A DNA stretch of 8,661 nucleotides, taken from NCBI GenBank assembly GCA_028711355.1, contig JAQTSL010000145.1, positions 1 to 8,661 on the forward strand, written 5' to 3'. This DNA is from Rhodoferax sp. GTDB lineage: Bacteria > Pseudomonadota > Gammaproteobacteria > Burkholderiales > Burkholderiaceae_C. Shown in pieces: positions 1 through 6,696 of the stretch. A program made the position numbers and the translations under genes. The notes beneath the pieces were generated by a model. That model had not been told where the DNA came from, searched no databases, and saw only the letters and a list, made by a program, of their open reading frames with translations. Numbering within the stretch: position 1 is the first letter of the stretch; every line of letters begins with the position of its first letter.

Positions 1-2325
1 GTGAGTGGCGTGACATTTACAGTCAACTGCACACCGTGGTGGCCGAGCACAAATGGCGGCTTAACACCAAGCCCGCCAGCTACGAGCAGTTGCATCTGTC
101 GATGCTGTCGGGCTTGTTGGGCAACATCGGCTGCAAGTTGGAGACGGAGGGGTCTGGCGGTGAGTACCTGGGCGCGCGCAGCATCAAGTTTTACCCGCAC
201 CCCGGCGCGCACCTGGTTAAAAAACCGGGCCGCTGGATTGTGGCGGCCGAGCTGGTGGAAACCACGCGTTTGTTTGGCCGCGGCATTGCCGCCATCGAGC
301 CGCAATGGCTGGAGCAGGTCGGGGCACACCTGTTAAAGAAGCAGTTGCTTGACCCCCATTGGGAGAAACGCAGCGCCGAAGTCAACGCGCTGGAGCGCGC
401 CACGCTCTATGGCGTCGTTATTTACAGCGGCCGGCGTGTCAATTACAGCCGGGTGGATCTGGCCGGCGCGCGCGAAATTTTTATCCGCGAGGCCTTGGTG
501 GGTGGCCAATGGGACACCGCATGGCCGTTTTTAGGCGCCAACCAAAAGCTGGTCAAACAGGTGCAAGACCTGGAACACAAAGCCCGCCGCCAGGACGTGC
601 TGGTCGATGACGAACTGATCTACGCTTTTTATGACCAGCAACTGCCGCCGGATGTGTGCAGCGGCCATAGCTTTGATGCCTGGTACCGTGTCGTCAGCAA
701 AAAGCCGCAATACCTGACACCGATGCCAGCGGGCGGGGGCGCCCAGATGGTTAAAAGCAGGCTATTGCTGCTGACCATGGAAGAGTTGATGCGCCACGAA
801 GCTGCGGGCATCACCACCCAAACCTTTCCCAAAACGCTGCGGCTTGGTGGCATTGACTGCCCCGCCAGCTATCTGCACGAACCGGGTGATGCCAAAGACG
901 GCTTGACCGTGACGGTGCCGATTTTTGTGCTCAACCAGGTCAATGAAGAGCGCTGTGAATGGCTGGTGCCCGGCATGCTCAAAGACAAAATTCAGGCGTT
1001 GCTCAAAACTCTGCACCAGCGGCCACGCTCGCCTGGTGCCGCTGCCCGAGTCGGCCAGCAAGATGGCTGAAGCCTTGAACGTGCCAGAGGTGTTTGGCCA
1101 CGGCTCGCTGATCGACGCAGTGCTCAAGCTGGTGCGCGTCGCCACTACAGTCGATGTGGTGCGTGCCGACCTCAAGGTGGATATGTTGCAGCCGCACTTT
1201 TTCATGAACGTTCGCGTCGTCGATGAGCACGGCCGCCAACTGGGACAGGGTCGTAACCTGGGCGCTTTGAAGGCCGAACTGGGGGCACTGGCGCGCGGCG
1301 CGTTTCAGGCATTGGCCGGGCTCAAACTGGCTAAAACAGCAGAAAAATTAGCTCTGCCAAAAGATGGTAAAAATCAGCCTGTAGCACAAGCGGAACATGC
1401 GCAGGCAGCTATTAAAAATGATAGAAAATTGGCGGCTGTAGCGGCGGCTGGCCAGCGCTACACCGGCTGGACTTTTGGCGAGTTGCCCGAGCTGCTGGAA
1501 ATTCAAAAAGGCGGCCAGACGCTGATCGGCTACCCGGCGCTGATCGACGCGGGCGATGCCGTCTGCATTGAGGTGTTTGATGAACCCGACCTGGCTGCTG
1601 CCAAACACCGCGCCGGCTTGCGCCGCCTGGTTGCGTTGCAAATCAAAGACGCGCTCAAGTACCTTGAAAAGAATGTTCCTGACCTGCAAAAAATGGCCGT
1701 CACTTATATGCAGGTCGGCAAAAACGCCGACGGCTCGGGCGCTGGTGGCACGCTGGAAGAACTGCGTGAGCAAATCATTGGTGTCGCGCTGGACCGCGCT
1801 TTTTTGCTGGACCCGCTGCCGACCGACGAAGTTGCCTTCAAACAGCGCGTGGATGAGGGCCGGGGCCGCCTGACCCTGATTGCAACTGAAGTGGCGCGGC
1901 TGGCGGCGGCGATTCTGCTGGAGTACGCCATAACGGCGCGCAAGATCAAAGACAGCAAAAACGCCCCTGATGCCAGCACCGATGCAGCCCAGCAACTGGC
2001 ACGCCTGGTGCCAAAGAAGTTTCTGAGCGTCACGCCCTGGGCCAGCTTGCACCAATTTGCCCGCTACCTCAAAGCCATCACGGTACGGCTGGAAAAATAC
2101 CGCGCCGACCCGGCCCGCGACAACGCCCGACTGAAAGAGCTGCAACCGCTGGAGCAGCGCTACTGGCGCTTGGTCGCAGAGCGCAAAGGCGTGATCGACG
2201 CGCGCCAGCAAGAATTTCGTTGGCTGCTCGAAGAACTGCGCGTCAGCTTTTTTGCCCAAGAGCTGCGCACGCCGCAGCCAGTGAGTGTGAAGCGGTTAGA
2301 GAAGGCCTGGGCGCAGTTGGTTTAG
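1..2325 (+). pseudogene. hrpA: ATP-dependent RNA helicase HrpA, C-terminal part, frameshifted
   Basis: This is the C-terminal portion of HrpA, a DEAH-box RNA helicase. The left edge removes the helicase core. The frame opens at base 3 (EWRDIYSQLHTVVAEH) and matches what I recall of E. coli HrpA after its helicase and winged-helix/OB region. The DUF3418 C-terminal region begins around 351 (DPHWEKR) and continues through RRVNYSRVD, LEHKARRQDVLVDDE and WLVPGM. Around 1020-1032 the match moves to another frame (ARLVPLPES) and runs to the TAG at 2323-2325, ending EFRWLLEELRVSFFAQEL as in the family. Joining TLHQRPR to ARLVPLPES reproduces the E. coli spacing and corresponds to loss of two bases in a CGCGC-like run; one extra G just upstream would also explain it. 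There are about 774 residues in two frames. A lower-GC insertion lies at about 1331-1430. Family identity is secure. Whether the break is a real mutation or a sequencing error cannot be told here. Confidence 0.9.
1369..1424 (+). repeat. Degenerate ~55-bp dispersed element inside hrpA (copy 1)
   Basis: A/T-rich patch inside otherwise GC-rich hrpA coding sequence. It begins AAAAATCAGCCTGTAGC and ends CATGCGCAGGCAGCTATTAA...ATGATAG. It aligns with the minus strand of 4558-4612 in argF: AAAAA near one end, then GCC, GTTA/GTAG, GGA, CAT(AA)GCGCAG, GC-A-CTAT and ATAG in the same order. The reading frame stays open across it (QPVAQAEHAQAAIKNDRK). E. coli HrpA as I remember it is shorter here, so this looks like an in-frame insertion. 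I recall similar short repeats ending GCGCAAGCAGCTAT...ATAGC as common in Comamonadaceae; that link is from memory. Confidence 0.5.
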
Positions 2326-2342
2326 GGCTTTACAAGGCCTTA

Positions 2343-2501
2343 GGGCTTGTTCAAAGATAACCTATACATTTGGTTCACCAGCTTTGGGCGCACTGCGTCG
2401 TTGCAAAACGCTTGTGTAGCAGAGCTACACGGCGCGCTTTGCGCCTAGCATTGCATCCCAAATCCGGCGTCCAAATGCACAGGTTATTCTTGAACAAGCC
2501 C
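2343..2501. repeat. 159-bp imperfect palindrome (MITE-like element)
   Basis: The ends read GGGCTTGTTCAA and TTGAACAAGCCC. The outer ~30 bases of each arm match with few differences (left GGGCTTGTTCAAAGATAACC, right complement GGGCTTGTTCAAGAATAACC, then TA/TG and CATTTGG). Symmetry continues inward with scattered mismatches (TTTGGG, GCA-TGC, GCAAA-CGC) to a perfect centre, GTGTAGC-AGA-GCTACAC, at 2414-2430. The midpoint of the ends and of the central stem is the same base, 2422, so the arms have no net length difference. TTA flanks both sides (2340-2342 and 2502-2504), which may be a 3-bp target duplication. It contains no gene. It starts 17 bases after the hrpA stop, so it could also fold in the transcript and act as a terminator. 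A miniature transposable element is the simplest reading. Confidence 0.75.
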
Positions 2502-2573
2502 TTAGCTTTGCCAACCAAGTTGTCAGTTTGCTGAAGTGGTGTTTGTTGAAAATAGCCACTATTGAGACCTTGC

Positions 2574-2786
2574 GGGTCAGACCACTCGCGCGAGCGACGT
2601 GCTCTGACCCCAACTGATTAAGGATAGCGGGTCAGACCACTCGCGCGAGCGACGTGCTCTGACCCCAACTGATTAAGGATAGCGGGTCAGACCACTCGCG
2701 CGAGCGACGTGCTCTGACCCCAACTGATTAAGGATTGCGGGTCAGACCACTCGCGCGAGCGACGTGCTCTGACCCCAACTGATTAA
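2574..2786. repeat. Tandem array, four 55-bp REP-like units
   Basis: Units begin GGGTCAGA at 2574, 2629, 2684 and 2739, an exact 55-base period. The fourth is cut short at about 48 bases. Each unit has perfect 8-bp inverted arms, GGGTCAGA and TCTGACCC, around a core containing the palindrome CTCGCGCGAG. These are followed by CAACTGATTAAGGAT(A/T)GC, so every unit can form a hairpin. The units are almost identical, differing by A/T in the linker, which suggests recent duplication. A diverged solitary copy lies at 5227-5272. The shape is that of REP-type extragenic palindromes; I recall GGGTCAGA-type repeats near REP-associated transposase genes, but no such transposase is in this window. The 70 bases before the array (2505-2573) show nothing I recognise. 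Confidence 0.9.
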
Positions 2787-2790
2787 ATAG

Positions 2791-4014
2791 ATGGCGCATA
2801 TATTGGTTGCTGGTGGTGGTATTGGTGGTTTGTCGGCGGCGCTGGCATGCGCGCGCGTCGGTGCGCGGGTGTCGCTGTTTGAGCGCAACGAGGTGTTTGC
2901 CGAATTTGGCGCGGGTATCCAGCTCGGGCCCAACGTGATGCGAGTGCTGCAGAGTTGGGATTTGAAGCCGGCGCTTGATCAAGTTGTTGCATTGCCAGAC
3001 CGGTTGCAGGTGCGCAGCGCACTGACTGGCGCTGAACTGGCCAGCCTGCGGCTGGGTGCCGATATGCTGCAGCGCTACGGCGCCCCCTATGCCACCATTC
3101 GCCGCGCCGACCTGCATCACTTGCTGGTGCAAAGTTTGCAAAACCGCGCCGACGTGGCCCTGCATCTTGACGCCACCGTTGCTGGCGCGTGCCAGGACAC
3201 TACCGAGGTGACGGTTCAACTGAGCAACGCGCAGGCAGCCCGTGGTGACCTGCTGGTGGCCGCCGATGGCGCCTGGAGCACGCTGCGTCAGCAACTATTG
3301 CACGACGGAGTGCCCAAGCCAACCGGGCATCTGGCTTACCGCGCCATGGTGTTGCAAAGCGATTTGCCGCCCACCTTGCGCAGCCAGCGGGTCACGGCGT
3401 GGCTGGGTCCAAAATTGCACGTGGTGCATTACCCGGTGGCGGCCGGACAGTGGCTCAACGTGGTGGCGATCGTGCACGGACAGGTGCGCGGCGATATGTC
3501 GCACTGGGATCACAGCGCCAACGCGCAGGACTTGCAGCGTGCCATGGCCATGACTTGCCCGCAGTTGCGGGAGCTGATCCATGCCATCAACGCCTGGCGG
3601 CTTTGGCCGCTTTGCATCCGTCCGCCGATGCGGGGGTCCTACCAGCACGCCAACGGGCGCGTCGCTTTTTTGGGCGATGCGGCGCACCCGATGGTTCCGT
3701 ATCTGGCGCAGGGTGCGGCGATGGCGATCGAAGACGCTGCCACGCTGGCACAGGTGCTGCACCAGGCTGGCGCTTTGGACGGGGCCCGGGCCGAGTCAGC
3801 GCCAGTGCAGAAACTTTTGCACGACTACGCCAGAGCCCGCTGGGCGCGCAACGCGCACGTGCAGGCACGCGCCATCCGTAACGCTGAAATTTTTCATGCC
3901 ACCGGCCCGCTGCGCTGGGGCCGTGACGCGGCGATGCGTTTGTTGGGCGAGCGTTTGCTGGACCTGCCTTGGCTGTACGGTGGCGGTCCGTTGCCGCTGC
4001 ATAACGCCCGCTAA
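2791..4014 (+). CDS. FAD-dependent monooxygenase, salicylate-hydroxylase-like
   Basis: A 407-residue class A flavoprotein monooxygenase. This family uses NAD(P)H and O2 to hydroxylate an activated ring, as in salicylate 1-hydroxylase and 6-hydroxynicotinate 3-monooxygenase. The Rossmann dinucleotide motif GGGIGG is at residues 8-13, with acidic E31 ending the second strand (SLFER) to bind the FAD ribose. The DG motif is LLVAADG (D159-G160). The second FAD motif is GDAAHP (295-300), followed by YLAQGAAMAIEDA. Length and motif order are normal for the family and the C-terminus appears intact. The start at 2791 is supported by the GxGxxG motif lying eight residues in. Immediately before ATG is the end of the repeat array (GATTAAATAG), with no Shine-Dalgarno, so expression may be weak or the original leader lost. 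It converges with the arginine cluster, leaving 25 bases between stops. The substrate cannot be assigned. Confidence 0.9.
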   Translation: MAHILVAGGGIGGLSAALACARVGARVSLFERNEVFAEFGAGIQLGPNVMRVLQSWDLKPALDQVVALPDRLQVRSALTGAELASLRLGADMLQRYGAPYATIRRADLHHLLVQSLQNRADVALHLDATVAGACQDTTEVTVQLSNAQAARGDLLVAADGAWSTLRQQLLHDGVPKPTGHLAYRAMVLQSDLPPTLRSQRVTAWLGPKLHVVHYPVAAGQWLNVVAIVHGQVRGDMSHWDHSANAQDLQRAMAMTCPQLRELIHAINAWRLWPLCIRPPMRGSYQHANGRVAFLGDAAHPMVPYLAQGAAMAIEDAATLAQVLHQAGALDGARAESAPVQKLLHDYARARWARNAHVQARAIRNAEIFHATGPLRWGRDAAMRLLGERLLDLPWLYGGGPLPLHNAR

Positions 4015-4039
4015 AGACGGTGGGATCGCTTGGCCGGTT

Positions 4040-4231
4040 TTAGCGCCTGTTGCGAAGTGGGGAGTCCCGGCTGATGCCCCAATCGATCGAATTTTGCGAA
4101 CCGGGGGGCTGGTAGGTGTTGAACTTGGCGGTGTAATACAGCCCCAGGCCGATCAACACCAGCAACACCACGGCCCACAGCACCAGTTTGGCCAAGGTCC
4201 ACCAGAACTTGCGGTCTTTTTTATCGCTCAT
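4040..4231 (-). CDS. Small single-span membrane protein downstream of argF
   Basis: A 63-residue protein of unknown function. A charged N-terminus (MSDKKDRKFWW) is followed by one hydrophobic helix at about residues 13-33 (LAKLVLWAVVLLVLIGLGLYY). A polar C-terminal tail of about 30 residues contains QPPGSQNSIDWGISRDSPLR. The positive N-terminus with no long cytoplasmic domain fits a single membrane anchor; topology is uncertain. It starts 22 bases after the argF stop on the same strand, so it is probably the last gene of the argD-argF transcript. No clear Shine-Dalgarno is visible before ATG. The reading frame looks real because of the compact membrane segment, the spacing to argF and the clean convergent end with the monooxygenase. 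I do not recognise a family. Confidence 0.7.
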   Translation of the reverse strand: MSDKKDRKFWWTLAKLVLWAVVLLVLIGLGLYYTAKFNTYQPPGSQNSIDWGISRDSPLRNRR

Positions 4232-4253
4232 GTTCGAATCGTGTTTGCCAGGC

Positions 4254-5183
4254 TCAGCCCTGACGGCCCATCAACAGGTATTCCATCAGCGCCTTTTGCA
4301 CGTGCATCCGGTTTTCGGCCTCGTCCCAGACCACGCTCTGCGGCCCATCGATCACCTCGGACGCGACTTCTTCGCCCCGGTGGGCGGGCAGGCAGTGCAT
4401 GAACAGCGCGTCAGGCTTGGCCGCGGCCATCATCTCGGCGCTGACGCGCCAGGCGGCAAACGCCTGCTTGCGCACTTCATTTTCGGCTTCAAAGCCCATG
4501 CTGGTCCAGACGTCGGTGGTGACCAGGTCGGCGCCTTTGCAGGCGGTCATCGGGTCGCTATAGCACTGATAGTGCTCTGCGCTTATGCTGTCTCCGTTAA
4601 CGGCAATTTTTTCATTCACTTCGTAACCGCTTGGGGTGCTCACGTTGACCTTGAAATTGAGCAGTTTGGCCGCTTGCAGCCAGGTGTTGGCCATATTGTT
4701 GCCGTCGCCGACCCAGGCCACCGTCTTGCCCCGGATCGATCCGCGCTGCTCAATAAAGGTAAAGATGTCGGCCAGGATTTGGCACGGATGAAATTCGTTG
4801 GTCAGGCCGTTGATCACCGGCACCCGGCTGTGCGCGGCAAAGCACTCAATCTTGGTTTGTTCAAAGGTGCGGATCATCACCAGGTCCACCATGCGGCTGA
4901 TAACGCGCGCGCTGTCTTCGATCGGCTCGGCGCGGCCCAACTGACTGTCACCGGTGGTCAGGTGCACCACGCTGCCGCCCAACTGGTACATACCGGCTTC
5001 AAAACTGACGCGGGTACGCGTGCTGGCTTTCTCGAAAATCATCGCCAGCGTGCGGTCCACCAGGGGCTGATGTTTTTCGTAGGCCTTGAACTTCTTCTTG
5101 ATGAACGAGGCCCGGTCAAACAGGTAGGCATACTGGCTGGCGTTGAGGTCGGTGAATTGCAGGTAATGCTTGGGGGTTGGCAT
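4254..5183 (-). CDS. argF: Ornithine carbamoyltransferase
   Basis: Cytosolic enzyme joining carbamoyl phosphate and ornithine to give citrulline, the sixth step of arginine synthesis. The 309-residue length is normal. The carbamoyl-phosphate loop STRTR is at residues 54-58. HPCQ (132-135) is the second carbamoyl-phosphate motif. VGDGNN (158-163) opens the ornithine-binding domain. DVWTSMG (224-230) is the ornithine loop. HCLPAHRG (263-270) carries the conserved cysteine. All catalytic motifs are present, so the enzyme should work. The start is ATG at 5181-5183, with AAGG about 10 bases upstream as a modest ribosome site. argD lies upstream with 86 bases between, part of it a 55-bp repeat copy. 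The small membrane gene follows at 22 bases. Residues around 192-209 are encoded by a lower-GC patch that resembles an element in hrpA. An anabolic ArgF rather than a catabolic ArcB is inferred from argD next to it. Confidence 0.97.
   Translation of the reverse strand: MPTPKHYLQFTDLNASQYAYLFDRASFIKKKFKAYEKHQPLVDRTLAMIFEKASTRTRVSFEAGMYQLGGSVVHLTTGDSQLGRAEPIEDSARVISRMVDLVMIRTFEQTKIECFAAHSRVPVINGLTNEFHPCQILADIFTFIEQRGSIRGKTVAWVGDGNNMANTWLQAAKLLNFKVNVSTPSGYEVNEKIAVNGDSISAEHYQCYSDPMTACKGADLVTTDVWTSMGFEAENEVRKQAFAAWRVSAEMMAAAKPDALFMHCLPAHRGEEVASEVIDGPQSVVWDEAENRMHVQKALMEYLLMGRQG
4558..4612 (-). repeat. Degenerate ~55-bp dispersed element inside argF (copy 2)
   Basis: Read on the minus strand it begins AAAAAATTGCCGTTAACGG and ends CATAAGCGCAGAGCACTATCAG...CTATAG. 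It aligns with 1369-1424 in hrpA over its whole length with small gaps. In argF it encodes EKIAVNGDSISAEHYQCYS, whereas the hrpA copy is read in a different register and gives AEHAQAAIKND. It lies in the variable stretch between the first part of the ornithine domain and the DVWTSMG loop, where extra residues should be tolerated. It could instead be chance similarity of two AT-richer patches. Confidence 0.4.
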
Positions 5184-5226
5184 CTTGTTTCAACCTTGAG
5201 TGGAGGGGAAATGTTCGAGGATTTGC

Positions 5227-5272
5227 GGGTCAGACCACTCGCGCAGCGATGTACTCTGACCCCAACTGATTA
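5227..5272. repeat. Solitary copy of the 55-bp REP-like unit between argD and argF
   Basis: Starts GGGTCAGACCACTCGCGC and ends TCTGACCCCAACTGATTA. It matches the units at 2574-2786 except in the core, where GAGCGACGTGC becomes AGCGATGTAC. The 8-bp arms are unchanged, so hairpin formation is kept while the loop has diverged. GGATTTGC just before it matches the GGATTGC linker of the array. Its last bases overlap the argD stop codon (TTA at 5270-5272, TAA on the minus strand). Confidence 0.9.
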
Positions 5273-6484
5273 GGCCTGGAGCAGTTGCTTGACCAGTGGC
5301 GCCAGGATGTGCACCACCTCGTCGGCTTCGGCTTCGGTCATGATCAGCGGCGGCACCAGCCGGATCACGCTGTCGGCGGTAACGCTGATCAGCAGCCCGT
5401 GGTCGGCGCACTGTTGCACCAGCGCGGTGCAGGGCTTGGCCAGCTCGACGCCGATCATCAGCCCCTGACCGCGAATCTCCTTGACCGCACCGCTGGCCAG
5501 TTCGGTGGCCAGCGCAGCGGCCAGCGCGCCAGCCAGATGGCTGCCAACACGCGCGGCGTTGGTCAACAAGCCGTCTTGTTCCATGATGCGAATGGTTTCC
5601 ACCCCGGCGCGCATCGCCAGCGGGTTGCCGCCAAAGGTCGAGCCGTGGTTGCCGGGTTTGAAAATGTTGGCGGCCTTGGGGCCAGCCACCACTGCGCCCA
5701 CTGGCACGCCCGAGCCCAGACCCTTGGCCAGCGGCATCACGTCGGGCACGATGCCAGCCCACTGATGCGCAAACCATTTGCCAGTGCGCCCCATGCCGCA
5801 CTGCACCTCGTCGATCATCATCAGCCAGTTGCGCTCATCACACAGCGCGCGCACGTCACGCAGATACTGCATCTGCATCGGGTGGATACCGCCTTCGCCC
5901 TGGATGGTTTCAAAAAACACCGCTACCACGTTCGGGTTATCGTGCGTCGCTGCGCGCAGGGCGGCCATGTCGTTGATTGGTACCCGGACAAAGCCTTCAA
6001 CCAGCGGCTCAAAACCGGCGTGAATCTTCGGGTTGCCGGTGGCGCTTAGCGTGGCAATGGATCTGCCGTGAAAGGCTTTTTCATAGACCACAATCTGCGG
6101 GCGGTCGATGCCGTGGTCGTGGCCGAACTTGCGCGCCAACTTGAGCGCCGCCTCATTGGCCTCGAGCCCGGTTGAGCAGAAAAAAACATTGGTCATGCCC
6201 GACAGTTCCACCAGTTTTTTGGCCAGTGCTTCTTGCAGTGGCACATGGTAGTAGTTGCAGGTGTGAATCAGCTTGCTAATTTGATCTTGCAGCGCTGGTA
6301 CCAGTTGCGGGTGGTTGTGCCCGAGCGTGTTGACGGCGATGCCGCCCAGCGCGTCCAGGTAGCACTTGCCGTTGACGTCCCAGACGCGGCAGCCCTGACC
6401 GTGCGACAGCGCAATCGGCAGTCGGCCATAAGTGTTCATCACGTGCGGTGAGGCGGCTTCAATCGGTGTCTGGGCAGCGGTCAT
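5270..6484 (-). CDS. argD: Acetylornithine aminotransferase
   Basis: PLP-dependent class III aminotransferase that makes N-acetylornithine from N-acetylglutamate semialdehyde with glutamate as amino donor, the fourth step of arginine synthesis. The ArgD type may also serve lysine synthesis as DapC. With the ATG at 6482-6484 it has 404 residues. The phosphate-binding STGLEAN is at 104-110. The FHGRS motif is at 138-142. D225 in MIDEVQ contacts the PLP ring nitrogen. K254 in PLAKGLGSG is the Schiff-base lysine. GSTFGGNP (281-288) is the second phosphate site. I prefer this start over one eight codons upstream because GGAG lies eight bases before it and the N-terminus then has the usual family length. 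The extreme 3' end, including the TAA, lies in a repeat copy, so the last residue or two may have been altered by its arrival. argF follows. Confidence 0.96.
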   Translation of the reverse strand: MTAAQTPIEAASPHVMNTYGRLPIALSHGQGCRVWDVNGKCYLDALGGIAVNTLGHNHPQLVPALQDQISKLIHTCNYYHVPLQEALAKKLVELSGMTNVFFCSTGLEANEAALKLARKFGHDHGIDRPQIVVYEKAFHGRSIATLSATGNPKIHAGFEPLVEGFVRVPINDMAALRAATHDNPNVVAVFFETIQGEGGIHPMQMQYLRDVRALCDERNWLMMIDEVQCGMGRTGKWFAHQWAGIVPDVMPLAKGLGSGVPVGAVVAGPKAANIFKPGNHGSTFGGNPLAMRAGVETIRIMEQDGLLTNAARVGSHLAGALAAALATELASGAVKEIRGQGLMIGVELAKPCTALVQQCADHGLLISVTADSVIRLVPPLIMTEAEADEVVHILAPLVKQLLQA

Positions 6485-6492
6485 GGGCGAAG

Positions 6493-6496
6493 CTCC
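6493..6496 (-). promoter_or_regulatory. argD ribosome-binding site that fixes the start
   Basis: GGAG on the minus strand (CACGGAGCTTCGCCC before ATG), eight bases before the ATG at 6484. The in-frame candidate start eight codons upstream would place this site inside the coding region, so 6484 is the better start. Confidence 0.7.
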
Positions 6497-6499
6497 GTG

Positions 6500-6531
6500 A
6501 AAAAACAAAGCGGCCCAACGCAGGTTGGGCC
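6500..6531 (-). terminator. Hairpin plus U-rich tract in the argD leader (possible attenuator)
   Basis: On the minus strand GGCCCAAC and GTTGGGCC form a perfect 8-bp stem (6524-6531 with 6512-6519) with a four-base loop. Three bases later come GCTTTGTTTTTT. This resembles an intrinsic terminator, with the U run beginning slightly late and broken by one G. It ends about 15 bases before the argD start and upstream of its ribosome site. rpsT already has its own terminator 75 bases upstream, so this second one could stop leader transcripts of the arg operon or back up the first. A possible -10 (TATAAA, complement of 6573-6578) lies between the two hairpins, but no good -35 is seen. Regulation is an inference. 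Confidence 0.5.
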
Positions 6532-6605
6532 ATCGAGCGCAGATTTTAGACCGATGGTTTTTGCCCCCACCATTTATAGTAGCTCAGGCCATCACCCACG
6601 CCCAC

Positions 6606-6633
6606 AAAAAAGCCGTCTTGCGACGGCTTTTTT
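6606..6633 (-). terminator. Intrinsic terminator after rpsT
   Basis: Perfect inverted repeat AAAAAAGCCGTC-TTGC-GACGGCTTTTTT, giving a GC-rich six-base stem flanked by A6 and T6. It is 63 bases after the rpsT stop and lies before argD, so it ends the rpsT transcript and separates the two units. The symmetric A and T runs would let it work in either direction. Confidence 0.92.
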
Positions 6634-6696
6634 GCTTTTGCTGACAGCGCACCCGTTACAAACGGCGGGGTTTCCCCCGGGCGGTTTGCCTAAAAG

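Noticed and set aside
925..1068. Separate gene start for the downstream hrpA half
   Set aside because: Sequence before about 1027 in this frame (MCSTRSMKSAVNGW) is not HrpA-like. It is the shadow of the upstream half, so the 432 residues that follow are a continuation and not a new gene.
1348..2259. 303-codon open frame on the minus strand
   Set aside because: It is antisense to hrpA, has no ribosome site or known motif, and the plus strand is clearly coding.
2574..2786. CRISPR-like array
   Set aside because: The whole 55-base unit is repeated, including the linker. There are no variable spacers and no cas genes.
4188..5273. 361-codon open frame on the plus strand
   Set aside because: It lies opposite argF, whose motifs are complete. 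It is a product of GC-rich codon bias.
6661..6684. GC-rich hairpin after rpsT as a second terminator
   Set aside because: Pairing is imperfect and no U run follows; the hairpin at 6606-6633 is a far better terminator.
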